The notes under the pieces were generated by a model that worked only from the letters and a program-made list of their open reading frames with translations, made no database searches and was not told the origin of the DNA. The position numbers and the translations under genes were made by a program. From Streptomyces sp. NBC_00341 (GTDB taxonomy: Bacteria; Actinomycetota; Actinomycetes; Streptomycetales; Streptomycetaceae), in the NCBI RefSeq assembly GCF_041435055.1, contig NZ_CP108002.1:2294001-2358000 (forward strand): a DNA stretch of 64,000 nucleotides. The letters are read 5' to 3'. Numbering within the stretch: position 1 is the first letter of the stretch; the number at the start of each line of letters is the position of its first letter. Shown in pieces: positions 27,654 through 36,490 of the stretch.

Positions 27654-28721
27654 ATGACCGCACGGCTTGCCGATATCGCAACTCAGGCGGGGGTCAGCGA
27701 AGCGACGGTCAGCCGTGTACTGAACGGCAAGCCCGGGGTTGCCGCTGCCACCCGCGAATCCGTCCTCGCCGCGCTCGACGTCCTGGGCTACGAACGGCCC
27801 GTACGGCTGCGCAGGCGCAGCGCGGGTCTGGTCGGCCTGATCACGCCGGAGCTGGAGAACCCCATCTTCCCGGCGCTCGCCCAGGTCATCGGGCAGGCGC
27901 TGACCCGGCAGGGCTACACCCCGGTACTGGCGACCCAGACCCCCGGCGGCTCCACGGAGGACGAGCTGACCGAGATGCTGGTCGACCGCGGCGTCTCGGG
28001 AATCATCTTCGTCTCCGGGCTGCACGCCGACACCTCGGCCGATATGCAGCGCTACGAGCAACTGCGCGCCCAGGGAGTCCCCTTCGTACTGGTAAACGGT
28101 TTCTCGCCCAAGGTGCAGGCGCCGTTCATCTCACCGGACGACCGGGCCGCGATGCGGCTGGCGGTGACGCACCTGGTTTCGCTGGGTCACACCCGGATCG
28201 GACTGGCCGTCGGGCCCAAGCGGTTCGTCCCCGTGGTCCGCAAGATCGAGGGCTTCCACGCCACGATGCGGGAGCAGTTGAACCTCACTCCGGACGAGGT
28301 GGAGGGGCTGATCCAGCACTCCCTGTACACGCTGGAGGGCGGTCAGGCGGCTGCCTCCGCACTGATGGAGCGGGGCTGCACGGCGGTGGTGTGCGCGAGC
28401 GACATGATGGCGCTCGGCGCCATCCGGGCAGCTCGCAGGCTTTCCAGGGACGTGCCGCGCGATCTCTCCGTGGTCGGTTACGACGACTCCCCGCTCATAG
28501 CGTTCACCGATCCGCCGCTGACCACGATCCGGCAGCCGGTGACGGCGATGGGCCAGGCCGCCGTGCGTACGCTCCTCGAGGAGATCGGCGGCACACCCGC
28601 CCCGCACAGCGAGTTCGTCTTCATGCCCGAGCTGGTCGTGCGCGGATCGACGGCCGCGGGCCCCGGCCAGGACGCGGCGTCTCCCGCCCCGCCCGTCCAA
28701 GGATCCCACGCACACCCGTAG
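27654..28721 (+). CDS. malR: LacI-family repressor MalR
   Basis: A 355-residue transcription factor. The DNA-binding domain LADIATQAGVSEATVSRVLNGKPG occupies residues 5-28 and is followed by a sugar-sensing domain (GLITPELENPIFPALAQ, LGHTRIGLAVGP, VVGYDDSPLIAFTDPPLTTIRQP). It is expected to repress malEFG, and probably the amylase, when maltodextrins are absent. The ATG at 27654 is the natural start of the helix-turn-helix protein; it has no Shine-Dalgarno but TACAGT lies eight bases upstream. It is divergent from malE. A close paralogue ends the mal operon on the other strand. Position and family match the characterised Streptomyces MalR/Reg1 group. Confidence 0.94.
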   Translation: MTARLADIATQAGVSEATVSRVLNGKPGVAAATRESVLAALDVLGYERPVRLRRRSAGLVGLITPELENPIFPALAQVIGQALTRQGYTPVLATQTPGGSTEDELTEMLVDRGVSGIIFVSGLHADTSADMQRYEQLRAQGVPFVLVNGFSPKVQAPFISPDDRAAMRLAVTHLVSLGHTRIGLAVGPKRFVPVVRKIEGFHATMREQLNLTPDEVEGLIQHSLYTLEGGQAAASALMERGCTAVVCASDMMALGAIRAARRLSRDVPRDLSVVGYDDSPLIAFTDPPLTTIRQPVTAMGQAAVRTLLEEIGGTPAPHSEFVFMPELVVRGSTAAGPGQDAASPAPPVQGSHAHP

Positions 28722-28796
28722 TCCGCAGGACGTGCAGGTCGCCCCCGGCCGGAGGATCATCAGGCGGAGGGGGCAAATCTGGCAGACTCTATGCCT

Positions 28797-29753
28797 ATGG
28801 GTGAATTGAGCGTGAAACGACAGGAAGGCCGCACGGAGGCCACCGCGTCACCCATCGTGAACGAGGCGGCTCCCGAGGCGAACACGAAGCAACCCGGCAA
28901 CGTGAACCGGATGCGAAGACTGCGCGATCGCACTCTGGCAGGGCTGCGTGGTCCACGGTCCCCGAGAAGGCCACGCCTCTGGTTCGAAATCCTGCTGATC
29001 GCGGTCAGTTACTGGCTGTACTCGCTGGTGCGCAACGCCGTCCCCGAGCAGAAGGCGGCGGCCCTGGCCAACGCCGACTGGATCTGGTCGGCCGAGCGGT
29101 TCATGGGCATCGCCGTGGAGCGGTCGGTCAACCACGCGGTCAACTCGGTGACATGGCTGATCGTGTCGATGAACTACTACTACGCGACACTGCACTTCAT
29201 CGTCACCATCGGTGTGCTCGTGTGGCTGTTCCGCCGCCACCCGGGCCGCTACGCGGCAGCCCGGCTGGCCCTGTTCGCGACCACGGCCGCCGCGCTGGCC
29301 GGCTACTACCTGTACCCGTTGGCGCCGCCCCGCCTGATGAACGGCAGCACGTTCATCGACACGGTCATGGTCCACCAGACCTGGGGTTCGATGGCTTCGG
29401 GCAACTTCAAGAACATGTCGAACCAGTACGCGGCGATGCCGTCGATGCACATCGGCTGGTCGCTGTGGTGCGGGCTGACCGTGTTCGCCCTGGCCTCCGC
29501 GCCCTGGGCGAAGATCCTCGGCCTGCTCTACCCGGTGGTCACCCTGATGGTGATCGTGTCGACCGCGAACCACTTCTGGCTGGACGCGGTGGGCGGCATG
29601 GCCTGTCTGGCCTTCGGCTACGCGGTGTCGTACGCCTGGTACGGAGCGCTGCCGCACCATCTGCCGAGGCGGATTCCACCGAAGGACGCCGGGCGGGCCC
29701 GGCTGTCCGCGCTGTCGGTCCACCGGGCGAAGGCCGCGGTGGGCCGTAACTGA
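28797..29753 (+). CDS. PAP2-superfamily membrane protein
   Basis: A 318-residue integral membrane protein of the PAP2_3 / inositolphosphotransferase-like group. After a basic cytoplasmic N-terminus, about six helices carry the two phosphatase-type motifs: PSMHIGW (about residue 220) and STANHFWLDAVGG (about 257-269), supplying the catalytic His and Asp residues. The predicted role is transfer or hydrolysis of a lipid phosphate. The preceding ATG at 28791 is in frame; 28797 is preferred because CAGACT ends eight bases before it, matching the leaderless spacing seen elsewhere in this window. It follows malR by 75 bases and is convergent with glnE. The substrate is unknown. Confidence 0.82.
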   Translation: MGELSVKRQEGRTEATASPIVNEAAPEANTKQPGNVNRMRRLRDRTLAGLRGPRSPRRPRLWFEILLIAVSYWLYSLVRNAVPEQKAAALANADWIWSAERFMGIAVERSVNHAVNSVTWLIVSMNYYYATLHFIVTIGVLVWLFRRHPGRYAAARLALFATTAAALAGYYLYPLAPPRLMNGSTFIDTVMVHQTWGSMASGNFKNMSNQYAAMPSMHIGWSLWCGLTVFALASAPWAKILGLLYPVVTLMVIVSTANHFWLDAVGGMACLAFGYAVSYAWYGALPHHLPRRIPPKDAGRARLSALSVHRAKAAVGRN

Positions 29754-29801
29754 GGACCGGGGCGGGACGGTCCGGGGGCAGGTGCGGGCGTGCCCGGGTT
29801 T

Positions 29802-29851
29802 CGGGGCTCCGCCCCGGACCCCGCTCCTCAATCGCCGGAGGGGCTTGATTT
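29802..29851. repeat. Terminator-like hairpin plus dispersed repeat copy
   Basis: CGGGGC-TCC-GCCCCG (29802-29816) forms a short stem and is followed by a copy of the dispersed element TCCTCAATCGCCGGAGGGGCTTGATTT (29825-29851, read in segments). It lies between the convergent PAP2 gene and glnE and probably stops both transcripts. Confidence 0.7.
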
Positions 29852-29858
29852 GCCCGCC

Positions 29859-32855
29859 TCACACCGCCGCCCCGTAGAACCGCTCGTCCACCACCGCCCG
29901 CGCACGCCGGGTGATCCGCCGGTAGTCCTCCAGCATGTCACCGGCGTGACCGGGCTCGTACCCCAGGTAGCGCCCCACCGCGGTCAGCTCTCGCGGGTTG
30001 GACGGGAACGTGTCGCCGGGCCTGCCCCGTACGAGCATCACCGCGTTGCGGACCCGGGTCGCCAGCACCCACGCCTCGTCCAGCGTCTGCGCGTCCTCGG
30101 CGGAGATCAGCTCCGCCGCGCACGCCGCGGCCAGCGCCTCACGCGTCCGGGTGGTCCGGAGCCCCGGCTCGGTCCAGCCGTGCTGCATCTGCAGCAGCTG
30201 GACCGTCCACTCGACGTCGCTCAGCCCGCCCCGGCCCAGCTTCGCGTGGAGCGTCGGGTCCGCCCCGCGCGGCAGCCGCTCCGACTCCATCCGGGCCTTG
30301 AGCCGTCGGATCTCGCGGACCGCGTCCTCCCCCAGCCCCTCCGCCGGGTAGCGCAGCGGATCGATCAGCTCGATGAAGTCGCGGCCCAGATCCGCGTCGC
30401 CGGCCATCGGCTGGGCGCGCAGCAGTGCCTGGCTCTCCCAGACCAGCGACCAGCGCCGGTAGTACGCCTCGTACGACTTCAGGGTGCGGACCAGCGGTCC
30501 GCTCTTGCCCTCGGGGCGCAGATCGGCGTCGATGAGCAGCGGCGGGTCCGCGGTGGGCAGCTGGAGCAGCCTGCGCATCTCGGCGACCACCCGGTTCGCG
30601 GCCCGGGACGCTTCTTGTTCGTCGACGCCCTCGCGCGGGGCGTGGACGAACAGGACGTCCGCGTCGGAGCCGTATCCCAGCTCCTGGCCGCCGAAGCGGC
30701 CCATGCCGATCACGGCGAACCGGGTGGGGAGCGTGTCGCCCCATTCGGCGCGTACGGCGGCGCGCAGGGCTCCGGCGATGGTGACGGCGTTGAGGTCGGT
30801 GACCGCGGTGCCGACGCGGTCGACGAGCGCGCCCGGGTCCTCTTCTGCGGGGTTGTCCTCGGTGCCGTAGGAGCCGATGAGATCCGCTGACGTGGTCCGG
30901 AACAGTTCGCGCCGCCGCACGCCGCGCACCACCGCCACCGCCGATTCCGCGCCTTCCGAGCGCCCCACCGCTGCCAGTACCTCCTGCTCCAGGGCGTCCC
31001 GGCTGCGCGGCTTCAGCCCCTGCGGGTCGCCGAGGATGGTCACCGCCTCCGGGGCGCGGAGCAGCAGGTCGGGGGCGAGCCGGCCGGCCGACAGGACCCG
31101 GGCGAGGTTCTCCGCCGCCGCGCCCTCGTCCCGCAGCAGCCGCAGGTACCAGGGGGTCTTGCCCAGCGCGTCGGACACCTTGCGGAATCCGAGCAGCCCG
31201 GCGTCCGGGTCGGCGGAGTCCGCGAACCAGCCGAGCAGCACGGGCAGCAGGGTGCGCTGGATGGCGGCCTTGCGCGAGACTCCGGACGACAGCGCCTCCA
31301 GGTGCCGCAGCGCGGCGGCCGGGTCCTCGTAGCCGAGGGCTTCGAGCCGGTGCGCGGCGGCCTTCGTGCTGAGCCGGGACTCGCCGGGGGCGAGCTGGGC
31401 GACGGCGTCGAGCAGCGGCCGGTAGAACAGCTTCTCGTGCAGCCGGCGCACCACGGAGGCGTGCCGCTTCCAGGCCTGGTTGAGCTCCGCGATGGGGTCG
31501 GTCCGCATGCCGAGGGAGCGGCCGAGCCGCCGCAGGTCCGGCTCGTCCTCCGGGACCAGGTGGGTGCGGCGCAGCCGGTAGAGCTGGATGCGGTGTTCCA
31601 TGGCGCGCAGGAAGCGGTAGGCGTCGTCCAGCTGCGCGGCGTCCACCCGGCCCACGTAACCGCCCCGGGCGAGCGCGCCCAGGGCCTCCAGGGTCGAGCC
31701 GCTGCGCAGGGCGGTGTCGTTGCGGCCGTGCACGAGCTGGAGCAGTTGTACGGCGAACTCGACGTCCCGCAGTCCGCCGGGCCCGAGCTTGATCTCGCGG
31801 TCGACCCGGTCGACGGGGATCGTGTCGATGACGCGGCGGCGCATCTTCTGCACGTCGGGGACGAAGTTCTCCCGGTCGGCGGCCTGCCAGACGAGCGGCG
31901 AGACGGCGTCGACGTACTCGGCGCCCAGCGCGGGGTCGCCGGCCACCGGCCGGGCCTTGAGGAGCGCCTGGAACTCCCAGGTCTTGGCCCAGCGCTGGTA
32001 GTAGGCGAGGTGCGAGGACAGGGTGCGCACCAGGGGCCCGTTGCGGCCCTCGGGGCGGAGGTTGGCGTCCACGGGCCAGATGGTGCCCTCGACGGTGGTG
32101 TCGGAGCAGATCCGCATCATGTGCGCGGCCAGCCGGGTGGCGGCCGGGACGGCGGCGCTCTCCTCCGCGCCGTCGGCGGGTTCCGCCACGAAGATGACGT
32201 CCACGTCGGAGACGTAGTTGAGTTCGTGGCCGCCGCACTTGCCCATCGCGATGACGGCGAGGCGGCACTGCGCGGCGTCCTCCGGCGCTGCCGTACGGGC
32301 GATGGCGAGGGCGGCCCGCAGGGTCGCGGTGGCCAGGTCGGCGAGCTCGGCTGCGGTCTCCGCGACATCCGTGGTGCCGCACACGTCCCGGGCCGCTATC
32401 GACAGCAGGCACCGGCGGTAGGCGACGCGCAGGGCGTCCTGGTCGTCGGCCCCGGCCAGCTCGTGCTCGAACTCGGCCACTCCGGGATGCAGGTCGGTGG
32501 CCTCGTACGTGACGAGGGCCTGCCAGTCGCGCGGGTGACGGGCCAGGTGGTCCCCGAGCGCCTCCGACGCCCCGAGCACCCCGAGCAGCCGGTCCCGCAG
32601 CGGTTTGGCGGTGACGAGGGTGTCCAGCAGGATCTGCCGCTCGTCCGCCTCCTCCGCCTCCACGAGCCGTACGACGCCGCGCAGCGCGAGATCGGGGTCG
32701 GCGGTGGCCCCGAGCGCTTCGAGGAGCACGGGGTCGGAGCGTACGGAGGTCAGGTCCGGCAGGTCGAGCAGCCGCTCTGCGACGGACGGGTCGGTGAATC
32801 CGTGTCGCAGCAATCGGGTGAACGTACTGCTCCTGCGCCCCGGCAACGTCGTCAT
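29859..32855 (-). CDS. glnE: Glutamine synthetase adenylyltransferase/adenylyl-removing enzyme
   Basis: A 998-residue bifunctional nucleotidyltransferase that adenylylates type I glutamine synthetase and removes AMP again. The two catalytic domains each show the GxGxxG-EL-SDxDxxF signature: AMGKCGGHELNYVSDVDVIF (about residue 208, removing half) and GMGRFGGQELGYGSDADVLF (about 713, transferring half). Each is followed by DANLRPEG or DADLRPEG. C-terminal helical GlnD-like regions end in RRARAVVDERFYG. The ATG at 32855 follows GGAGAGAG; the frame is open further upstream without family similarity. The gene is divergent from the PPOX-fold gene. In Streptomyces the target is GlnA, encoded elsewhere. 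Confidence 0.97.
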   Translation of the reverse strand: MTTLPGRRSSTFTRLLRHGFTDPSVAERLLDLPDLTSVRSDPVLLEALGATADPDLALRGVVRLVEAEEADERQILLDTLVTAKPLRDRLLGVLGASEALGDHLARHPRDWQALVTYEATDLHPGVAEFEHELAGADDQDALRVAYRRCLLSIAARDVCGTTDVAETAAELADLATATLRAALAIARTAAPEDAAQCRLAVIAMGKCGGHELNYVSDVDVIFVAEPADGAEESAAVPAATRLAAHMMRICSDTTVEGTIWPVDANLRPEGRNGPLVRTLSSHLAYYQRWAKTWEFQALLKARPVAGDPALGAEYVDAVSPLVWQAADRENFVPDVQKMRRRVIDTIPVDRVDREIKLGPGGLRDVEFAVQLLQLVHGRNDTALRSGSTLEALGALARGGYVGRVDAAQLDDAYRFLRAMEHRIQLYRLRRTHLVPEDEPDLRRLGRSLGMRTDPIAELNQAWKRHASVVRRLHEKLFYRPLLDAVAQLAPGESRLSTKAAAHRLEALGYEDPAAALRHLEALSSGVSRKAAIQRTLLPVLLGWFADSADPDAGLLGFRKVSDALGKTPWYLRLLRDEGAAAENLARVLSAGRLAPDLLLRAPEAVTILGDPQGLKPRSRDALEQEVLAAVGRSEGAESAVAVVRGVRRRELFRTTSADLIGSYGTEDNPAEEDPGALVDRVGTAVTDLNAVTIAGALRAAVRAEWGDTLPTRFAVIGMGRFGGQELGYGSDADVLFVHAPREGVDEQEASRAANRVVAEMRRLLQLPTADPPLLIDADLRPEGKSGPLVRTLKSYEAYYRRWSLVWESQALLRAQPMAGDADLGRDFIELIDPLRYPAEGLGEDAVREIRRLKARMESERLPRGADPTLHAKLGRGGLSDVEWTVQLLQMQHGWTEPGLRTTRTREALAAACAAELISAEDAQTLDEAWVLATRVRNAVMLVRGRPGDTFPSNPRELTAVGRYLGYEPGHAGDMLEDYRRITRRARAVVDERFYGAAV

Positions 32856-32990
32856 TCCGCGCTCTCTCCTGCTCGCCGCCCGATCACGTTCCAGTCTTAC
32901 GAGACTAGTCCGGCACCGATGAATACGGGGAGGCCGCACAGTCTGTACTTCAGCGGTATATCTCGTTCAGCACCCTCTGGAGGCCCGATC

Positions 32991-33506
32991 ATGTCCGCAG
33001 CCGAACCGCACACCGAGCTGGACCCCCGCTACAGCAGCCCCGGCGCGGAGCCCGCCCGCTGGGCCGACGCGCGGGAAATCCTGTCCGGCGCCGAGCTGTA
33101 CTGGCTGACGACGGTCCGGCCCGACGGCCGCCCGCACGTCACCCCGCTGATCGGGGTCTGGTCGCAGGGGGCGCTGTACTTCTCCACCGGCGCCGAGGAA
33201 CGCAAGGGGCGCAATCTGGCAGCCAACGCCGAGGTGGTCCTCACGACCGGCGCCAACACCTGGACGGAGGGCTTCGACGTGGTGCTGGAGGGCCGGGCGG
33301 AGCGGGTGACGGACGCGGCTCTGCTGACCGCTCTCGCCCAGGCCTGGGAGGCGAAGTACGGGAAGTTCTGGCACTTCGACGTCGCGGACGGGATGTTCGT
33401 GGGCGCTCAGGGCAACCGGGCCGAGGTCTTCGCGGTGTCCCCGCGCACGGTCTTCGGCTTCGGCAAGGGCGAGCGGTTCACCCAGACCCGGTGGCGCTTC
33501 GCCTGA
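32991..33506 (+). CDS. PPOX/FMN-binding split-barrel protein
   Basis: A 171-residue protein of the pyridoxamine 5'-phosphate oxidase-like family, which uses flavin (FMN or F420). Typical segments are YWLTTVRPDGRPHVTPLIGVW (about residues 36-56), LYFSTGAEERKGRNLAANAEVVL and a C-terminal FTQTRWRF strand. The ATG at 32991 has TGGAGG upstream. It is monocistronic and divergent from glnE. The mycobacterial relatives are mostly F420H2-dependent reductases; which cofactor is used here cannot be decided from the sequence. Confidence 0.85.
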   Translation: MSAAEPHTELDPRYSSPGAEPARWADAREILSGAELYWLTTVRPDGRPHVTPLIGVWSQGALYFSTGAEERKGRNLAANAEVVLTTGANTWTEGFDVVLEGRAERVTDAALLTALAQAWEAKYGKFWHFDVADGMFVGAQGNRAEVFAVSPRTVFGFGKGERFTQTRWRFA

Positions 33507-33535
33507 GCGACCGGGTCCAGGGCACCGGCTGAGGG

Positions 33536-34333
33536 CTACCGGGAAGGGGCGGGCATGGTCCCGATCACGACGGTGGCGTACAGCTCGTCGCAGGTGACCA
33601 CGCGCGGGATCAGCCCGCTGCCGCCGACGGTCTCCTCGGCGAGGGCGGCCTGCCGTTCGCTCGTCTCGACCAGCAGGCTGCCGCCCGGCGCCAGCCACCG
33701 GGGCGCCTCCGCGGCCACCCGGCGCATGACGTCGAGACCGTCGCCGCCGCCGTCGAGTGCCACCAGCGGCTCGTGCACGCGCGCCTCCGCGGGGAGCAGC
33801 GCGACGTCCCCGGTCGGTACGTACGGCACGTTGGCGAGCAGTACGTCGACGCGCCCGCGCAGTGAGTCGGGCAGCGGGGCGAAGAGGTCGCCCTCGTAGA
33901 CCCGGCCCAGTTCACCGAGGTTGCGCCGGGCGCAGCGCACGGCGGCGGGTTCGACATCGGAGGCGTGGAGTTCGATCGCCTCCAGCGCCGAGGCGAGCGC
34001 GGCGCCGAGCGCGCCCGTGCCGCAGCAGAGGTCGACCGCCACGGCGGGTTGCGGGGCGAGTGCCACGGCCTGCTGGATCAGGAACTCGGTGCGGCGGCGG
34101 GGGACGAAGACCCCGGGGTCCACGGCGATCCGCAGCCCGCTGAACTCGGCCCAGCCCAGGACGTGTTCCAGCGGAAGACCGGCGACGCGCCGCTCCATCA
34201 TGGCGGTGAGCGCGGCGGGGTCGGCGGCGGTGGAGGCGATCAGCTCCGCCTCGTCCTCCGCGAAGACGCAGCCTGCGGTGCGCAGTGCGGTGACCAGGGA
34301 GGAGAGGGCAAGCGGGGAGAGCGGGACCGGCAT
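33536..34333 (-). CDS. Putative protein N5-glutamine methyltransferase (HemK/PrmC-like)
   Basis: A 265-residue SAM-dependent methyltransferase. An N-terminal helical domain leads to the linker PRRRTEFLI. The SAM-binding motif is VAVDLCCGTGALGAAL (about residues 98-113), and the substrate Gln-binding NVPY motif lies near 165 in place of the usual NPPY. Members methylate a glutamine, such as the GGQ of release factors. The altered NVPY suggests a paralogue rather than the main PrmC, which is normally next to prfA. The ATG at 34333 has only a weak GAAAGG site. It ends 30 bases from the convergent PPOX gene. Confidence 0.86.
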   Translation of the reverse strand: MPVPLSPLALSSLVTALRTAGCVFAEDEAELIASTAADPAALTAMMERRVAGLPLEHVLGWAEFSGLRIAVDPGVFVPRRRTEFLIQQAVALAPQPAVAVDLCCGTGALGAALASALEAIELHASDVEPAAVRCARRNLGELGRVYEGDLFAPLPDSLRGRVDVLLANVPYVPTGDVALLPAEARVHEPLVALDGGGDGLDVMRRVAAEAPRWLAPGGSLLVETSERQAALAEETVGGSGLIPRVVTCDELYATVVIGTMPAPSR

Positions 34334-34458
34334 GGAGCGGAGCCTTTCGGGAAAACGCCGATGGGTGCTCCGCGGTCGGTTATGTCCGGTCGACCACGCG
34401 TTGACGAGGGGCGAGCACCCAGCCTGATACAGCGGTAATGGGTCCCACCTCCTTCGGT

Positions 34459-34558
34459 CCGTCCCCGTGCGGGGTCTTGATCTTGCGGTGCGTCCCCGTG
34501 CGGGGAAATAGTGCGTGCGTCCCCGTGCGGGAATCGTGCGTACGTCCCCTTGCGGGGG
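34459..34558. repeat. Cluster of four short tandem hairpins
   Basis: Four copies of CGTCCCCGTGCGGGG, or close variants, start at about 34460, 34491, 34518 and 34543. Each can fold as CCCC-GTG-CGGGG-type hairpins, separated by about 12-16 bases that partly repeat GTGCGTGC. The cluster lies between the methyltransferase and the small membrane protein gene. The period is far too short for a CRISPR array. Function is unknown. Confidence 0.75.
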
Positions 34559-34606
34559 AACGTCACCCTACCCCAGCGGGTCCGGCGCGCGCCGGGCCGC
34601 CGGGCG

Positions 34607-34834
34607 TCAGCGCTTCCGGGGCCGCCAGTCGTTGCCGCCGTCGATGAAGCGGCTGTGTACGGCGACCGAGGTGTTGGCCGCCCGGGTGTGCCGCGCCTCC
34701 GCGCTGTGCTGCCGCTCGATCTGCTGCCCGTCGAAGTTGTCCGTGGGGCCGCGCCGGTCCTGCAGCGTCAGCTTCACGATCAGGGCGACGATCACGGCGA
34801 ACAGCACGCCGAGCACTACGAGAATCCCAACCAT
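34607..34834 (-). CDS. Small single-pass membrane protein
   Basis: A 75-residue protein with an N-terminal transmembrane helix (VGILVVLGVLFAVIVALIVKL, about residues 2-22) and a charged, Arg-rich cytoplasmic tail ending in WRPRKR. The ATG at 34834 is preceded by GGGGGAG, a good ribosome site; an in-frame start 20 codons earlier has none. It sits 34 bases downstream of the flavin reductase stop on the same strand, so it may be co-transcribed. No function can be assigned. Confidence 0.75.
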   Translation of the reverse strand: MVGILVVLGVLFAVIVALIVKLTLQDRRGPTDNFDGQQIERQHSAEARHTRAANTSVAVHSRFIDGGNDWRPRKR

Positions 34835-34868
34835 GGCTCCCCCGTCCACTGCGGTCCTGCTGCCAGTA

Positions 34869-36104
34869 TCAGTGATCGGGCGGGTGCGGTCCACCGGTCA
34901 GCGGGCAGTGGGTCCCCGTGTAGATCGTGGGCATGCAGCGGTTGCAGTGGATGCACTCGGAGCGGGTGGCGGGGTCGCGCTCGATGCGGTGCAGCAGGTC
35001 GGGTTCGCGGAGCAGGGCGCGGGCCATCGCGACGAAGTCGAAGCCCTCCGCCATGGCGCGGTCCATGCCCTGCCGGTCGGTGACCCCGCCGAGCAGGATC
35101 AGCGGCAGCCGGAGTTCGGCCCTGAACTGCCGGGCGGAGTCGAGCAGATACAGCGACCGGTAGGGGTAGGTACGGAAGAAGCCACGGCCCAGCGCCCGGA
35201 TCGCGAGGCGCTGCGGGAGCGGGAAGTTCGCCGCGAACTCGGTGACGGGGGCATCGCCCCGGAAGAGGTACATCGGGTTCAACAGGGAACTGCCCGCCGT
35301 CAGTTCGAGGGCGTCCACCGAGCCGTCCGCCTCCAGCCAGCGTGCGACCTGGAGGCTGTCGTCCAGGGTGAGACCGCCGGGCGCTCCGTCCTTCATGTTG
35401 AGCTTGGCGGTGATGGCAAGGCGGTCGCCCAGCGCGTCGCGCACCGCCCGGGTGACGCCCAGCGCCACGGCCGCGCGGGCGCGCAGGGAGCCGCCGAAGG
35501 CATCGGTGCGGCGGTTCAGCCGGGGGCTGAGGAAGGCGCTGGCCAGGTAGTTGTGGCCGAGGTGGATCTCCACGGCGTCGAAGCCGGCCTCGGCCGCGAG
35601 CAGGGCCGCCTCGGCGTGGGCAGCGATGACCCGGGCGATGTCGTCGGCGGTGGCCGCCCTGTTGCGCCGCATGCTGAGCGGGTTGAAGCCGGCCATCGGG
35701 GCGAGGGCGGGCAGTCCGTTGGAGCGGCCGTCCGCCACCGGTCCGGCGTGGCCCAGCTGCGCACTGACCGCGGCCCCGGTGCCGTGTACCGCCTCGGTCA
35801 GCCTGCGCAGCCCCGGCAGCGCCTCGGGCCGCATCCACAGCTGGCGGCGCTCGGTGCGGCCCTCCGGGGACACCGCGCAGTAGGCCACGGTCGTCATCGC
35901 GACGCCGCCCGCCGCGGGGCGCAGATGGTAGTCGATGAGCGCGTCGGTGACCAGCGCCTCGGGGGTGGCGCCCTCGAACGTCGCGGCCTTGATCACCCGG
36001 TTGCGCAGCCGCAGCGGCCCCAGCCGAGCCGGTGCCAGCACATCCGGCACACGGCCCGACGCGGCCCCAGCTGCTCCCGTTTCGTCCGGCATGGCGCGCA
36101 GCAT
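34869..36104 (-). CDS. NADH:flavin oxidoreductase, Old Yellow Enzyme family
   Basis: A 411-residue TIM-barrel FMN enzyme of the OYE/2,4-dienoyl-CoA reductase group. Recognisable segments are LAPARLGPLRLRNRVIKAATFE, QLGHAGPVADGRSNG, AGFDAVEIHLGHNYLASAFLSPRLNRRTDAFGGS (in pieces, about residues 173-206) and ILLGGVTDRQGMDRAM. A C-terminal CIHCNRCMPTIYTGTHC cluster resembles the Fe-S Cys pattern of the two-domain dienoyl reductases, but the second FAD/NADPH domain is absent. The start is uncertain between 36104 and the ATG at 36092; neither has a strong ribosome site. Substrate unknown. Confidence 0.88.
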   Translation of the reverse strand: MLRAMPDETGAAGAASGRVPDVLAPARLGPLRLRNRVIKAATFEGATPEALVTDALIDYHLRPAAGGVAMTTVAYCAVSPEGRTERRQLWMRPEALPGLRRLTEAVHGTGAAVSAQLGHAGPVADGRSNGLPALAPMAGFNPLSMRRNRAATADDIARVIAAHAEAALLAAEAGFDAVEIHLGHNYLASAFLSPRLNRRTDAFGGSLRARAAVALGVTRAVRDALGDRLAITAKLNMKDGAPGGLTLDDSLQVARWLEADGSVDALELTAGSSLLNPMYLFRGDAPVTEFAANFPLPQRLAIRALGRGFFRTYPYRSLYLLDSARQFRAELRLPLILLGGVTDRQGMDRAMAEGFDFVAMARALLREPDLLHRIERDPATRSECIHCNRCMPTIYTGTHCPLTGGPHPPDH

Positions 36105-36197
36105 CGCAGAGAACTGACGAATAGTCAGCAGCGCTGCGGCCGGGGATCGCGTACGTCCCCGCAGCGGTCACCGATGACTCCGGGACGGCTGTGGACG

Positions 36198-36422
36198 TCA
36201 GCCGGATCGCGGCACGATGCTCACCGCGCGGTAGTCGTACCCGTCCTGCTTGAAGCCGGGCGCCTCCCAGACAAGATCCACCCGCTGTCCGGGCGTCAGG
36301 GTGCGGAAACCGGGCTGCTGTATGTCGGCGTAGTGGCCGAAGCAGCCGCCTGGGGTCTCGGGGGAATCGAGCACGCCCCACCCTTCCTCGTCGCGCCACT
36401 CCCGAACCGTCGCAGTCACCAT
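36198..36422 (-). CDS. Cold-shock-domain-like small protein
   Basis: A 74-residue protein with the start and spacing of a CspA fold: VTATVREWRDEEGWGVLDSPE at the N-terminus (compare GxVKWFNxxKGxGFI), FGHYADI and a closing strand. The aromatic RNP1/RNP2 positions are partly changed, so nucleic-acid binding may be weak or altered. The ATG at 36422 is followed immediately by a GTG alternative. It is divergent from the LysR regulator. Confidence 0.75.
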   Translation of the reverse strand: MVTATVREWRDEEGWGVLDSPETPGGCFGHYADIQQPGFRTLTPGQRVDLVWEAPGFKQDGYDYRAVSIVPRSG

Positions 36423-36490
36423 GGGCCGGATCCTATGGGCACCGCCCGCGCGGGCCCGTACGGGGACTCCCACAACCGGACCTCGGCAGC

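Noticed and set aside
24870..28721. A 1283-residue fusion including MalR
   Set aside because: The part before 27654 is antisense to malF and malE; a normal LacI N-terminus starts at 27654.
34459..34558. CRISPR array
   Set aside because: The repeats resemble the hairpin core of Streptomyces type I-E repeats, but the period is only 25-31 bases, the spacers share sequence, and there are no cas genes.
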